Below, piece by piece: positions 26,399 through 34,674 of a DNA stretch of 64,000 nt. The stretch comes from Streptomyces canus. GTDB taxonomy: Bacteria > Actinomycetota > Actinomycetes > Streptomycetales > Streptomycetaceae. Positions within the stretch are counted from its first letter, which is position 1; every line of letters begins with the position of its first letter. The translations under genes were made by a program, and so were the position numbers. Below the pieces are notes generated by a model. That model was given only the letters and a program-made list of their open reading frames with translations, ran no database searches and was not told where the DNA came from. The stretch spans positions 3,906,001 through 3,970,000 of the forward strand of contig NZ_CP107989.1 of assembly GCF_041435015.1 (NCBI RefSeq), in the 5' to 3' direction.

Positions 26399-27064
26399 AT
26401 GCTGTTCGGCCGTACGCCCGTCCTGCCCACCCCCGAGCAGGCGCTGACGGGTCGCCCCGAGCCGATCTTCACGGTCCCCGACCGCCACACCGTCCTCGGC
26501 ACCCCGCTGCTCGGCCCCTACCCCGAGGGCTACCAGATCGCCGACTTCGGCCTGGGCTGCTTCTGGGGCGCCGAGCGCATCTTCTGGCGGCTCCCGGTGG
26601 GAGTGTGGACGACCTTGGTCGGCTACCAGGGCGGCCACACCGAGAACCCCACGTACGAGGAGGTCTGCTCGGGTCTCACCGGCCACACAGAGGCGGTCCG
26701 GGTGGTCTTCGACCCCGCCCTCATCTCCTACGAGCGCCTCCTGAAGACCTTCTGGGAGGCCCACGACCCGACGCAGGGCTTCCGCCAGGGCAACGACGTC
26801 GGCACCCAGTACCGCTCGGCGATCTACACCCACACTCCCGAGCAGGCAGCCATGGCTGCGGCCTCCCGAGCCGCCTACCAGAAGGTCCTCACGTCCTCGG
26901 GCCACGGCACGATCTCCACGGAGATCCTCCCCGCGCAGGGCCGGACCTTCTATCCGGCGGAGGGGTACCACCAGCAGTACCTCGACAAGAACCCGGCGGG
27001 CTACTGCGGGGTGGGCGGGACCGGTGTCGCTTGCCCGATCGGGGTGGCCAAGGCTGATGGCTGA
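26399..27064 (+). CDS. msrA: Peptide-methionine (S)-S-oxide reductase MsrA
   Basis: 221 aa, start ATG with AAGGAG nine bases upstream. It reduces methionine-S-sulfoxide in proteins. The catalytic cysteine is in '[14 protein letters not shown]', followed by '[27 protein letters not shown]', '[25 protein letters not shown]' and the C-terminal resolving-type Cys in '[15 protein letters not shown]'. It has a longer N-terminus than E. coli minimal MsrA cores but matches the common actinobacterial form. The final 8 bp overlap the next small gene. A second, shorter MsrA paralogue is at 34675. Confidence 0.95.
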   Translation: MLFGRTPVLPTPEQALTGRPEPIFTVPDRHTVLGTPLLGPYPEGYQIADFGLGCFWGAERIFWRLPVGVWTTLVGYQGGHTENPTYEEVCSGLTGHTEAVRVVFDPALISYERLLKTFWEAHDPTQGFRQGNDVGTQYRSAIYTHTPEQAAMAAASRAAYQKVLTSSGHGTISTEILPAQGRTFYPAEGYHQQYLDKNPAGYCGVGGTGVACPIGVAKADG

Positions 27065-27395
27065 GCCACTTTCCCCGGAGGTCGCGGCGACCCTGCGGGC
27101 GCTGCTGTCCGGCCCGGATCCGGTGAGCGGCGCCCTGCTCGCCCAGATCCCCTACACACGCGTGTCGGGCCGATGTGGCTGCGGCTGCGCGACGGTCGAT
27201 CTGGAGGTGGACCGTACAGCGGTCGCTCCCGCACCGCCGCACGACAATCCGGCTGTGGACGCCGGTTACACCGACCCGCACCGGGCCGGCGTCATGGTCT
27301 TCTCCGAGGACGGCTACCTGTCGCTCCTGGAGATCTACTCGGTCTCCGACGAACCGATCTCGACGTGGCCAGACCCTCACTTCATCGAGCGATGA
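27057..27395 (+). CDS. Conserved hypothetical protein downstream of msrA
   Basis: 112 aa. The ATG lies inside the msrA tail (8-bp overlap), so the two are coupled. The sequence '[15 protein letters not shown]' with a Cys-X-Cys-X-Cys run (about residues 40-45), then '[28 protein letters not shown]', resembles a small family found widely in actinobacteria. The cysteine trio could bind metal. Function not known. It marks the right border of the high-GC core before the less GC-rich 27.4-30.5 kb insert. Confidence 0.75.
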   Translation: MAEPLSPEVAATLRALLSGPDPVSGALLAQIPYTRVSGRCGCGCATVDLEVDRTAVAPAPPHDNPAVDAGYTDPHRAGVMVFSEDGYLSLLEIYSVSDEPISTWPDPHFIER

Positions 27396-27531
27396 GCAAG
27401 TAAGCGCACGCACCAGCGTCGAACCTTTTCCACCTTCTCGGAGAACTCCAGTCCGGCCACTCGTCAACGGACGTCATGCCACGACGGTATTTTCTGCCGG
27501 TGCACTTCTCAGTAGTTCGGGGTTGCCCGCG

Positions 27532-28221
27532 CTATACCTGTGAGGGCCCGTCGTCGGTCTCTTCCGGCGACGGCCCGACGGACACGGCGAGATACCGGAA
27601 CTCTCCCCCCGCTCCGTCCAGTTCGGAGTAGGGCTTCCAATCGAGCGGATATGCGCCTCGCAATGTGCACGTGTTCGGCTTGTAGGCGCCCTCCGCCCAC
27701 AGGAGCGTGCCGACAAGCTCACGCCCCTGGTGGATCCGGAAGTCTCGATCCCGAGTCCGTCCGCGGCAGATGCCGGGCGGAGCCCATAGGGATGCGTCGT
27801 TGGTCAGCATGATGGCAAGACCGTTCTGGTCAGACCGGCGGCAGATGCGCTCCAGCCTGGCTATGTCCCGCACGAAGTGCAGACGAGCGAGATCTGCGGC
27901 GGCATGCCCTTTCAGGGCGTAGTCCTCGGCGGGCGCGCCCACCGTGCCCGTCCATCTCCGGGTGAAGTACTTGAACTCGATCGCGGTGCGAGTTGACGGG
28001 CCGATGCACAGGAGGTCCAGGTGTTCGGCGCTGCCCCCTGCCTTCTGCGGTACCTCCAGCCTGGAGTGCACATCCGGCGACAGTTCCCAAAGCGCCCGCG
28101 CAAAGCTGTGTTGAAGATCGGCTTCGGAGTGGAAGACTGGTCTGTGCCTGCCCAGATGCGCGATGACGTCGCCGAGTGTGATGCGTCCGGCGACAGTCCT
28201 GCTGCCGTCCATCCATGCCAT
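27532..28221 (-). CDS. PD-(D/E)XK nuclease-like hypothetical protein
   Basis: 229 aa from ATG 28221; no good ribosome site, and GTG 28227 or ATG 28212 are alternatives. 'HLDLLCIGPSTRTAIEFKYF' (about residues 63-82) matches the D-X(n)-E-X-K core of the PD-(D/E)XK nuclease fold, preceded by a Glu-containing helix 'SEADLQHSFARALWEL'. A conserved 'LKGHAAADLARLHFVRDIARLE' helix follows. Longer extension upstream overlaps the divergent DUF4291 gene and is not protein-like. It could be a restriction-type or repair nuclease, or a catalytically silent relative. The sequence is less GC-rich than the flanks, consistent with transfer. Confidence 0.72.
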   Translation of the reverse strand: MAWMDGSRTVAGRITLGDVIAHLGRHRPVFHSEADLQHSFARALWELSPDVHSRLEVPQKAGGSAEHLDLLCIGPSTRTAIEFKYFTRRWTGTVGAPAEDYALKGHAAADLARLHFVRDIARLERICRRSDQNGLAIMLTNDASLWAPPGICRGRTRDRDFRIHQGRELVGTLLWAEGAYKPNTCTLRGAYPLDWKPYSELDGAGGEFRYLAVSVGPSPEETDDGPSQV

Positions 28222-28377
28222 GGCCACAGCGACATTGAAGCGGCTCCGCGGCTGAATTCTCAAGCAGCGGCGTCCCCGCCGGCACCCGGCAGGGTGCTGC
28301 GGCAGGGGTTCTCGACGCAGCGAACGGCAGTCGAAAATCAGTGGCCGACTGAACCGACCGACCCCACGCTGTACGCC

Positions 28378-28971
28378 ATGGAAGAACCGCAACACCGGAT
28401 CCGTGCGGCCTACTCGGAATCCACGATCACCGTCTACCAGGCGTACTCCCCGGAAATCGGGCTGCCCGCCGTCCGCGACGGCCGTTTTCCCTCCGTGTGG
28501 AAGCGGGACAGAATGACGTGGATCAAGCCGTCGTTCCTGTGGATGATGTACCGCTGCGGCTGGGGCGCGAAAGTCGGGCAGGAGAGCGTCCTCGCTGTCG
28601 AGATCACCCGCGACGGCTTCGAGTGGGCGCTGCGCAACGGGTGTCTGTCGAGCTACGTCCGCGGAGTGCACGCCGACCGAGCCACCTGGCAGCGTCAGTT
28701 GAAGCGGGCGCCCGCTCGCGTGCAGTGGGACCCGGAGCGGGACCTGCGCCTTCATCCCCTGCGGTATCGGTCCTTGCAACTGGGTCTCTCCGGTGAAGCT
28801 GTACGTCTCTTCGCGGACGAGTGGACGGTCGCCATCCGCGACGTGACCCCGCTCGCCCACGAGATCCGTGCCCTCGTCAGCGGAGATGACTTGACCGCCG
28901 CCACGACACTGCTGCCCCAGGAACGCCCTTATCCCGCTGGAGACGAGTTGCTCGGCCACCTCCTGGGATGA
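28378..28971 (+). CDS. DUF4291 family protein
   Basis: 197 aa. It matches the DUF4291 pattern throughout: 'RIRAAYSESTITVYQAYSPEI', 'RMTWIKPSFLWMMYRCGWG', 'VLAVEITRDGFEWALRNGCLS', 'QWDPERDLRLHPLRYRSLQLGL'. DUF4291 is a widespread family of unknown function in bacteria and some fungi; the invariant Trp/Arg/His residues suggest an enzyme fold. It is divergent from the nuclease-like gene with a 156-bp gap. The start is the ATG just before the conserved region; upstream in-frame sequence is antisense to the other gene and was rejected. Confidence 0.87.
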   Translation: MEEPQHRIRAAYSESTITVYQAYSPEIGLPAVRDGRFPSVWKRDRMTWIKPSFLWMMYRCGWGAKVGQESVLAVEITRDGFEWALRNGCLSSYVRGVHADRATWQRQLKRAPARVQWDPERDLRLHPLRYRSLQLGLSGEAVRLFADEWTVAIRDVTPLAHEIRALVSGDDLTAATTLLPQERPYPAGDELLGHLLG

Positions 28972-29228
28972 CGAGCCGACTCAGCCGACAGTCGACCGCG
29001 GCCGGCGGGTCACACGGCAGCGCAGGCGCCGCCGGGACGGGGTCAAGCCAAGTACTGCGTTCGAGACCGACTGGGGAGCTTCTGCCCGACGGGCATCACG
29101 CCCGCACCGGAGCCCACGGAGACGTAACGGCCGTCTCAGCTACCCTCCTGTCCCACCCCAGGTCAGCTGGCTCCTGCAGGAACACGCCTACTTGCGCAGC
29201 CATTAGGCCATTACAAGGTCGGTCCGGC

Positions 29229-29678
29229 ATGACCGCGGCGGCCGAGCGACAAGTCCCCTCCATGGCGACGTCGGAGGCAAGAGCAAAAGGGCTTGGTGGG
29301 CTTGGCCAGTGGTGGGGGGTTCTGGCCGGGCTCCTGTTGATAGCTGCATGGATCAACTCCGCCGCAGGACCGGCGGTAGTGGTCGGCCTCTCGGCCGCCA
29401 CGGCAGCATGGTGCTTCTTCCAAGCCCCTGTGACATGTGGTGCTCCGGTGCGCGGACGGGACGACGGTTGTCGAAACAACGCGTCAGGGCTTCTTCTGGG
29501 CTGCCACATCCGACAACACCGCTGGCAGAAGCTGAAGATGCTCTTCCTGCGCCGCCAGCTTCGAACGTTCTGCTCGGGCCTCTTCTCGGACGGGAAGGCC
29601 ACCATTGTCACGCTGTCGGGCATGGCAAGCGTCGTGTCCGCCCTCGTCGCCCTCATCCCGGGCGTAGTCGTCCGCTGA
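29229..29678 (+). CDS. Hypothetical two-helix membrane protein with Cys/His cluster
   Basis: 149 aa. Two hydrophobic helices near residues 28-60 ('WWGVLAGLLLIAAWINSAAGPAVVV' region), then a segment with three Cys and His ('TCGAPVRGRDDGCRNNASGLLLGCHIRQH', about residues 68-96) that could bind zinc, then a basic stretch and a third hydrophobic C-terminal helix. I recognise similar orphan proteins in streptomycetes but no function. The 257 bp before it (28972-29228) shows no convincing gene. Confidence 0.7.
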   Translation: MTAAAERQVPSMATSEARAKGLGGLGQWWGVLAGLLLIAAWINSAAGPAVVVGLSAATAAWCFFQAPVTCGAPVRGRDDGCRNNASGLLLGCHIRQHRWQKLKMLFLRRQLRTFCSGLFSDGKATIVTLSGMASVVSALVALIPGVVVR

Positions 29679-29760
29679 CCAGTGCAGTGGACCTCTGCGG
29701 TCGCACCACTGGCAACCTGGATGGCAGCGCTTTCGGTGTCAAGACCAGGGGGACCCAAGG

Positions 29761-30069
29761 GTGACCAAGACGTGGCGGCTCATGCAGGGCGACGAGCGGG
29801 TTGGTGAACTCTGTGAGTACGGAACCGATCAGCCGACGGTCTTGTGCCACTTCTCGCCTGGGCCGGGCTGGGAGCCCGTCAGGCCGCTGTTCGAGGCGTG
29901 GGCGGTCGTGCAGGGTCCTGACCCTGACGGGAGTCGGCATGCGAAGGCCATCCGGCCCTTGATGGATCTGGGGCTGACGCTGCACCCTTCGGACGGGAGC
30001 CCACGCTTGGGCCTCTTCAGAGACTGCATCCTGCGCATCTACGGGGACACGGCCCGCCTCCGTTGCTGA
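29761..30069 (+). CDS. Small hypothetical protein
   Basis: 102 aa from GTG, preceded by a purine-rich AGGGGG. Soluble, mixed alpha/beta ('TWRLMQGDERVGELCEYGTDQPTVLCHFSPGPGWEPVRPLFEAWA', then 'RPLMDLGLTLHPSDGSP'). Similar short proteins occur as orphans in Streptomyces accessory regions. No domain assigned. It lies between two other small genes in the same orientation but with gaps of about 80 and 50 bp, so an operon is possible. Confidence 0.65.
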   Translation: MTKTWRLMQGDERVGELCEYGTDQPTVLCHFSPGPGWEPVRPLFEAWAVVQGPDPDGSRHAKAIRPLMDLGLTLHPSDGSPRLGLFRDCILRIYGDTARLRC

Positions 30070-30121
30070 TCAGCCCATAAACGCGCGCGCTGGTCAGGCC
30101 GGTGCGTTACGGTGCCGCACC

Positions 30122-30445
30122 GTGAGTACGGACATCCATGGCGGCATCGAGTTTCGTCACCCCGGCGTCGGCACCGACTACTACGACGGTGAGCCGTGGG
30201 TGTTCGCCATGGATCTTTGGCCGCTGTACGACGAGACCGACTACGCGGGTTTTCGACCCCTGGCACCAGGCCGCGGTCTTCCCGTCGATCTGTCGAGCGC
30301 GATGCGTTCGCAGGTGGAGTCCTGCGTTGAAGCGGGCGAACTGGACGGCGCGACCTGGGTCAGCTGGGCGGAGCTGGCGTCGATAGATCGTGACGGGCTG
30401 CGGCTCCGAGCTGCGGGCCATCACGTGGCCGGTCGGGGCGCCTGA
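30122..30445 (+). CDS. Small hypothetical protein, possibly truncated
   Basis: 107 aa from GTG, with TACGGT eight bases after which the start follows. The N-terminal pattern 'STDIHGGIEFRHPG' and the 'FRPLAPGRGLPVDLS...DGATWVSWAEL' block recall a longer Streptomyces/phage hypothetical family in which a central segment and a C-terminal arm are present. Here 'LYDETDYAG' runs directly into 'FRPLAPGRG', and the protein ends soon after, so an internal deletion and truncation are suspected. That reading rests on memory of the family, not an alignment. Confidence 0.6.
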   Translation: MSTDIHGGIEFRHPGVGTDYYDGEPWVFAMDLWPLYDETDYAGFRPLAPGRGLPVDLSSAMRSQVESCVEAGELDGATWVSWAELASIDRDGLRLRAAGHHVAGRGA

Positions 30446-30556
30446 CGCGCGACCGGGAGTCCTGCCCAATCGTGTGGCAAAAGCCGACGGCTGAGACCGA
30501 AGCGCCTCACGTCCGGCGGGCGTCGCCGTGACGCTCGATGCGCCGACTTCCGGTGA

Positions 30557-31390
30557 TCATCGGCGTCGTGCGCGGTGCGGTCCGCCGTCCGAGTCTTCGG
30601 TGGCGGAGCCGTCGGCATAGACCACGAGTGTCTGTTCCGGCGCTTCGGCCAGGTGGAACGCGGTGTACGCGTACTCGGTCGGGCCGTGCTGTGGGTGGCG
30701 CAGGCGTTTGCGGCCGCTGTGGCGGGGCTGAACGTCGTATCGGGGCCACCAGGTCCGCACTTCGGGGCTGCCTTCGTGCAGTTCCCGGATCAGGCGGGTG
30801 TAGCGGGGGTCGTCGGGGTGGCGGGTGGACAGCGTGCGGAGGCGGGCGAGGAGGCCGCGGGCCTCGGGTTCCCAGTCGACGACGACGGACCGGGCGACCG
30901 GCTCCAGGAAGACCCAGCGAACGAAGTTGGGCGGGCGGTCGGTGTCGTCGACGAGGCCAGGGAAGAGGTCTTCGGCCGCTTCGTTGTGGCTCAGGACGTC
31001 GTAGTTACCGGCGATGACGTACGCCGGGTTCGGCTGGAGCAGATGGGGGACCGCGGCCGCTTCCCTGGTGAGCGCCTCGGACTCCTCGGGCCCGGGTGTC
31101 GCCGGGCCGTGCCCGGCGAGGCGGAACAGGTGATCACGCTCGTGCGCATCGAGCCGCAGGGCCGCCGCGAGTGCGTTCAGCACCTGCTCGGAGGGGCGGA
31201 TGTCCCGCCCCTGCTCCAGGTACGTGTACCACGTGGCACTCATCCCGGCCAGCAGGGCCAGTTCCTCCCGACGCAGGCCCGGAGTCCGACGGCGGCCGGT
31301 GCGGGGCAGACCAACATCGTCGGGCGTGAGGCGTTCCCTGCGGCTGCGCAGGAAGCTGCCCAGTTGGCGGCGGTCGGGCTGCTCGGACAT
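30557..31390 (-). CDS. XRE-type regulator with MmyB-like ligand domain
   Basis: 277 aa, ATG at 31390 with GAGGTG upstream. An N-terminal helix-turn-helix (about 10-80: 'RREELALLAGMSATWYTYLEQGRDIRPSEQVLNALAAALRL') is followed by a MmyB-like ligand-binding domain of PAS-like fold ('NPAYVIAGNYDVLSHNEAAEDLFPG', 'NFVRWVFLEPVAR', 'TWWPRYDVQPRHSGRKRLRHP'). Such proteins commonly sit divergent to a dehydrogenase and regulate it, possibly in response to a fatty-acid-like ligand. Here the divergent neighbour is the SDR gene at 31498. The motif '[32 protein letters not shown]'-type start is typical of the family. Confidence 0.92.
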   Translation of the reverse strand: MSEQPDRRQLGSFLRSRRERLTPDDVGLPRTGRRRTPGLRREELALLAGMSATWYTYLEQGRDIRPSEQVLNALAAALRLDAHERDHLFRLAGHGPATPGPEESEALTREAAAVPHLLQPNPAYVIAGNYDVLSHNEAAEDLFPGLVDDTDRPPNFVRWVFLEPVARSVVVDWEPEARGLLARLRTLSTRHPDDPRYTRLIRELHEGSPEVRTWWPRYDVQPRHSGRKRLRHPQHGPTEYAYTAFHLAEAPEQTLVVYADGSATEDSDGGPHRARRR

Positions 31391-31497
31391 GACGCGTAGC
31401 ACCTCTGATTCCAGGATAAATGCGCTCTGGATACCAGGTTAATAGCAGTCGAGACTGGAGTGAGAGCTCAGACCGCACATCGCGAGAGGACCGCACC

Positions 31498-32244
31498 ATG
31501 GCCGACACCAAAGGAATCCACGGCAAAGTCGTGGCCGTCACCGGAGCGAGCGGCGGCATCGGCGAGGCGACCGCCCTTCTGCTCGCCGAACGGGGGGCGC
31601 GGCTCGTTCTCGGCGCCCGTCGGACCGAGCGGCTGGCGGAGCTGGTGGCCCGGATCGAGAAGGCGGGCGGTACGGCCGTACAGATCCGCACCGACGTGAC
31701 CCGGCGGGACGACCTGCACGCGCTCGTCGCGCTGGCCCGTGAGTCCTTCGGCCGGCTCGACGTGCTCGTCGGCAACGCCGGGGTCGGCACCATCTCGCCC
31801 CTCGACGATCTACGCGTCGAGGAGTGGGACCACATGGTCGACGTCAACGTGAAGGGTGTGCTGCACGGGATCGGTGCCGCGCTGCCCGTTTTCCGGGCGC
31901 AGGGCAGCGGTCACTTCGTCACCGTCGCGTCCACGGCCGCGTTCCGTGTCGTCCCGACCATGGCGGTCTACGCCGGTACGAAGTTCGCGGTCAGGGCCAT
32001 CTGCGAGGGGCTGCGCCAGGAGGCCGGCGAGTCTGTGCGGGTGACCACCGTCTCGCCCGGCCCCATAGCGACCGAGTTCGCCGAACAGTCCTCCAACAGC
32101 CGGATCAGGGCGGAGATCACGAAGATGCGGGACGAGATCGCGATCCCTCCCGACGCCATCGCCCGGGCCATCGCGTTCGCGGTCGAACAGCCCGCGACGG
32201 TCGATGTGAGCGAGATCGTCGTACGGCCCACCGCGCAGGGCTGA
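31498..32244 (+). CDS. Short-chain dehydrogenase/reductase
   Basis: 248 aa classical SDR. The cofactor motif TGASGGIG lies near residues 16-23 and 'NAG' is in 'LVGNAGVG'. The catalytic Ser is in 'TVASTAAF', and YAGTK supplies Tyr and Lys of the YxxxK pair. An Arg after the second strand ('LGARRTERL') suggests NADP(H) preference. The ATG has GAGAGGA upstream. Substrate unknown; many similar proteins are annotated as oxidoreductases linked to an XRE-MmyB regulator, which is encoded divergently here, 107 bp away. Confidence 0.93.
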   Translation: MADTKGIHGKVVAVTGASGGIGEATALLLAERGARLVLGARRTERLAELVARIEKAGGTAVQIRTDVTRRDDLHALVALARESFGRLDVLVGNAGVGTISPLDDLRVEEWDHMVDVNVKGVLHGIGAALPVFRAQGSGHFVTVASTAAFRVVPTMAVYAGTKFAVRAICEGLRQEAGESVRVTTVSPGPIATEFAEQSSNSRIRAEITKMRDEIAIPPDAIARAIAFAVEQPATVDVSEIVVRPTAQG

Positions 32245-32275
32245 TCGCGACCCGCCGTAGGGGGATCATGGCGGG

Positions 32276-32869
32276 GTGACGGAACTCTCCCCCTACCAGC
32301 GGGACTTGCGGGACCGGCTGTCGTCGGTCCCGGTGCTTCCCGCGCCTGCTCCCTGGCAGCCGGTGTTCGAACCGTGCGCGGCCGTCGGAGGGCTGCTCGG
32401 GATCGGGTTCGCCACGCACCCCGACAGCGGCAACGACCTGCTGATGGTCGTCTCCACCGCCGGTCACGGCCTCTTCGACGCCGTCACCGGCGAGAGGATC
32501 GCCCGGGACCCGGACCCCGATCCCGAGACCGGCACGCCGGATGCGGCAGCGGATCTGACCTGCCCAGGCCTCGGGCCGGTCGCCGGCAGCAGGGTGCACA
32601 TCGCCGGGCTCTACGGCGGTGGCCTCCATTCCACCACCGCCGACGGCTGGTACGTGGAGGTCGTCTCTCCGGTCTGGCCCAACGACCGTGTCCTGCTCTC
32701 CCGCGGCGGCGGCATGCCCCACCGCAGTCCGCACGGCGAGCGGTGGTGGCACGTCTTCCACTCCCACTACTCCGAACTCCGGGCCGTCGGCTTCTCCCCC
32801 TCCGGCCGCACCCTCGCCGTGGCGACGAGCAGTGACGTGACCTTGTGGAGGCGGCCGCCGCGTCCGTGA
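32276..32869 (+). CDS. Conserved hypothetical protein
   Basis: 197 aa from GTG 31 bp after the SDR stop, so probably co-transcribed. It is soluble and beta-rich ('GIGFATHPDSGNDLLMVVSTAGHGLFDAVTGERIARD', 'SRVHIAGLYGGGLHSTTADGWYVEVVSP', 'LRAVGFSPSGRTLAVATSSDVTLWRR'). The last part resembles a WD-like beta blade, but only one blade is clear. I recognise it as a Streptomyces hypothetical protein; no function can be assigned. Confidence 0.78.
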   Translation: MTELSPYQRDLRDRLSSVPVLPAPAPWQPVFEPCAAVGGLLGIGFATHPDSGNDLLMVVSTAGHGLFDAVTGERIARDPDPDPETGTPDAAADLTCPGLGPVAGSRVHIAGLYGGGLHSTTADGWYVEVVSPVWPNDRVLLSRGGGMPHRSPHGERWWHVFHSHYSELRAVGFSPSGRTLAVATSSDVTLWRRPPRP

Positions 32870-32886
32870 TGCGCGTGCGGTTCCCC

Positions 32887-32917
32887 TTGACCTTGACACC
32901 GTGACAAGGCCTTCACT
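32887..32917 (+). promoter_or_regulatory. MerR-type promoter with long spacer and palindrome
   Basis: TTGACC (32887-32892), 19-bp spacer, TTCACT (32912-32917). The spacer region carries the near-perfect palindrome CCTTGACACCGTGACAAGG (32891-32909; 16 of 19 positions symmetric). A 19-bp spacer holding a palindrome is the hallmark of MerR-family activation by DNA untwisting. The MerR-HEAT gene at 33627 is the probable regulator. Confidence 0.72.
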
Positions 32918-32939
32918 CCTTACCGAGGAGGTGGTCTCG

Positions 32940-33623
32940 GTGACCATGCAGGAACAGGAACAGGAACAGGACGCGGGGGCGGTGCGAGCGCTTCGGGGGC
33001 TGGAGGACCGTCGTTCGTCCGTGCGGCTGCGGGCGGCCCTGGCGGTCGGTACGGCGCCGGATCCGCGGTTCGTCGACAAGCTCGTCGAGCGGTGCGCGGT
33101 CGAGCCCGAGTTCTTCGTCCGGGACATGCTCACCTGGGCCCTGACCCGCCACCCGGTGTCCGCGACGCTCCCCGCGCTGCTCCGCGAAGTCGGCTCGGAG
33201 CGTGCGCAGGCGCGGAGCCAGGCGTTGCACACGCTGTCCAAGATCGGGGACCGGCGGGCGTGGCCGGCGATCACCGAGGCGCTCCTGTCCGACGGCGACG
33301 ACGAGGTGGCGCGCAGTGCCTGGCGGACCGCGGCGGTGCTGGTGCCGGAGGGCGAGGAGGCCGGGTTGGCCGCGGTGCTGGCGACGCAGCTCGGCCGGGG
33401 CCGGCGGGAGACGCAGCTGAGTCTCAGCAGGGCGCTGGTCGCGCTGGGTGAGGTCGTCCTGCCGGTTCTGCGTGCGGCGACGACGGCCCCCGACCGACAT
33501 GTGCGCACACACGCGCTCGCCACGGAACGGCTGCTGCGCGACCCTGATGCCGGATTCGAGTTCGCGATCGAGGAGGCGAAGCGCGTGGTGGCCCTCGGCG
33601 GGAACGGCCAGGAGGGACGATAG
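32940..33623 (+). CDS. HEAT-repeat protein
   Basis: 227 aa from GTG 32940, eight bases after GAGGAGG. An upstream GTG (32901) falls inside the promoter palindrome and was rejected. It begins with a Gln/Glu run ('MQEQEQEQD') and then consists of HEAT/armadillo-type helical repeats ('LEDRRSSVRLRAALAVGTAPDPRFVDKLVERCAVE', 'ALLREVGSERAQARSQALHTLSKIGDRRAWPAITEALL', 'DDEVARSAWRTAAVLV'). HEAT repeats serve as protein-binding scaffolds. The following MerR gene, 3 bp downstream, encodes a regulator whose C-terminal half is also HEAT-like, so the two proteins may bind each other or a common partner. Confidence 0.85.
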   Translation: MTMQEQEQEQDAGAVRALRGLEDRRSSVRLRAALAVGTAPDPRFVDKLVERCAVEPEFFVRDMLTWALTRHPVSATLPALLREVGSERAQARSQALHTLSKIGDRRAWPAITEALLSDGDDEVARSAWRTAAVLVPEGEEAGLAAVLATQLGRGRRETQLSLSRALVALGEVVLPVLRAATTAPDRHVRTHALATERLLRDPDAGFEFAIEEAKRVVALGGNGQEGR

Positions 33624-33626
33624 GAC

Positions 33627-34631
33627 GTGTTGATCGGTGAGGTGGCGCGACGGTCCGGGGTCAGTGCCCGCATGCTCAGGCACTACGAGTCGCTCGGCCT
33701 GCTGCGCCCTTCGGGTCGTACGGGTACCGGCTATCGGGAGTACTCCGGCGACGACATCCGGCGGATCTTCCACATCGAGAGCCTGAGATCGCTGGGGCTG
33801 TCGCTGCGTGAGATCGGCCGCGCGCTCGACGATCCCGGCTTCACGCCCTCGGCGCTCGTCGACGACCTCATGCGCCAGACGCGGGAACGCATCGCGGCCG
33901 AGACCGAGCTGCTCACGCGGCTCCGCCGGATCGATGCCGCGGAACCCGCCGACTGGGCGGACGTACTCCAGGTCGTCGTGATGCTCCGGGCGCTGGGGTC
34001 GAAGAGCGCCGCCGCCCGCCAGCGTGCCGCCCTGTCCTCGGTCGACGAGATCCGCGTGCCGGTGGAGGCCCTCGTCGAAACGGTCCTCAGGGAGACGGAT
34101 CCGAACGTCGCCGGAGCCCTTCGATGGGCGCTGGCACGATCGGGCGAAGGCAGCGCGGCACTGCTGGCGGAGGGCCTCTGCTCACCGTCGGCCGCGGTAC
34201 GGGAACGTGCAGTGCGGTCCCTCGCCGAGATGCCGGGTGAGGAGTCCACCGCCGGGCTGCGTGAGGCTCTCGCGGACCCCGCTGCCGTGGTCCGCGGCCA
34301 GGCGGCGCTGGCGCTCGGGCCGCGTGGCGTGGCCGATGCCGTCCCGGTGCTCATCGACATGATCGTGGCGGGGCCGAACGACACCGACGCGGCCGACGCG
34401 CTGAGCCTGCTGGCGGGCGACACCGCGACCGCGGAGCGGATCGCCACCGGGCTCGTCGGCCGCCTCGCCCACGACGCCGTCGAGGCGCCCGCCCGCGCCC
34501 GGCTGACCCAGGCGCTGGCGGACATCCCCGGAGCCACGGCCGCACGCGCCCTCGTGGAGCTGTCGTACGACGTCGACCCGGCCGTCGCTCTGACCGCGAC
34601 GTATCTGCTTCGGCTCCGCGAGGCGCGGTGA
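33627..34631 (+). CDS. MerR regulator with C-terminal HEAT repeats
   Basis: 334 aa from GTG 3 bp after the previous stop. An N-terminal MerR winged helix ('IGEVARRSGVSARMLRHYESLGLLRPSGRTGTGYREYSGDDIRRI', residues 3-47) is followed by the dimer helix and then about 200 residues of HEAT-like repeats ('LCSPSAAVRERAVRSLAEMPGEESTAGLREALADPAAVVRGQAALALG'). Ordinary MerR proteins end in a short metal- or drug-binding part, so this tail is unusual. It probably controls its own operon from the palindromic promoter at 32887. The ligand and targets are unknown. Confidence 0.88.
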   Translation: MLIGEVARRSGVSARMLRHYESLGLLRPSGRTGTGYREYSGDDIRRIFHIESLRSLGLSLREIGRALDDPGFTPSALVDDLMRQTRERIAAETELLTRLRRIDAAEPADWADVLQVVVMLRALGSKSAAARQRAALSSVDEIRVPVEALVETVLRETDPNVAGALRWALARSGEGSAALLAEGLCSPSAAVRERAVRSLAEMPGEESTAGLREALADPAAVVRGQAALALGPRGVADAVPVLIDMIVAGPNDTDAADALSLLAGDTATAERIATGLVGRLAHDAVEAPARARLTQALADIPGATAARALVELSYDVDPAVALTATYLLRLREAR

Positions 34632-34674
34632 CGGATCCCTCGGCGGCGGCGCGGGCCTGCGGGCCGCCTCTCGG

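Noticed and set aside
28222..28959. N-terminal extension of the nuclease-like gene
   Set aside because: It runs antisense through the DUF4291 gene, which has clear family similarity.
28968..29228. Upstream extension of the membrane protein at 29229
   Set aside because: Low-complexity sequence without coding character; ATG 29229 precedes the first recognisable segment.
32901..32939. Upstream GTG start for the HEAT protein
   Set aside because: It falls inside the MerR-type promoter palindrome; GTG 32940 has a GAGGAGG ribosome site at good spacing.
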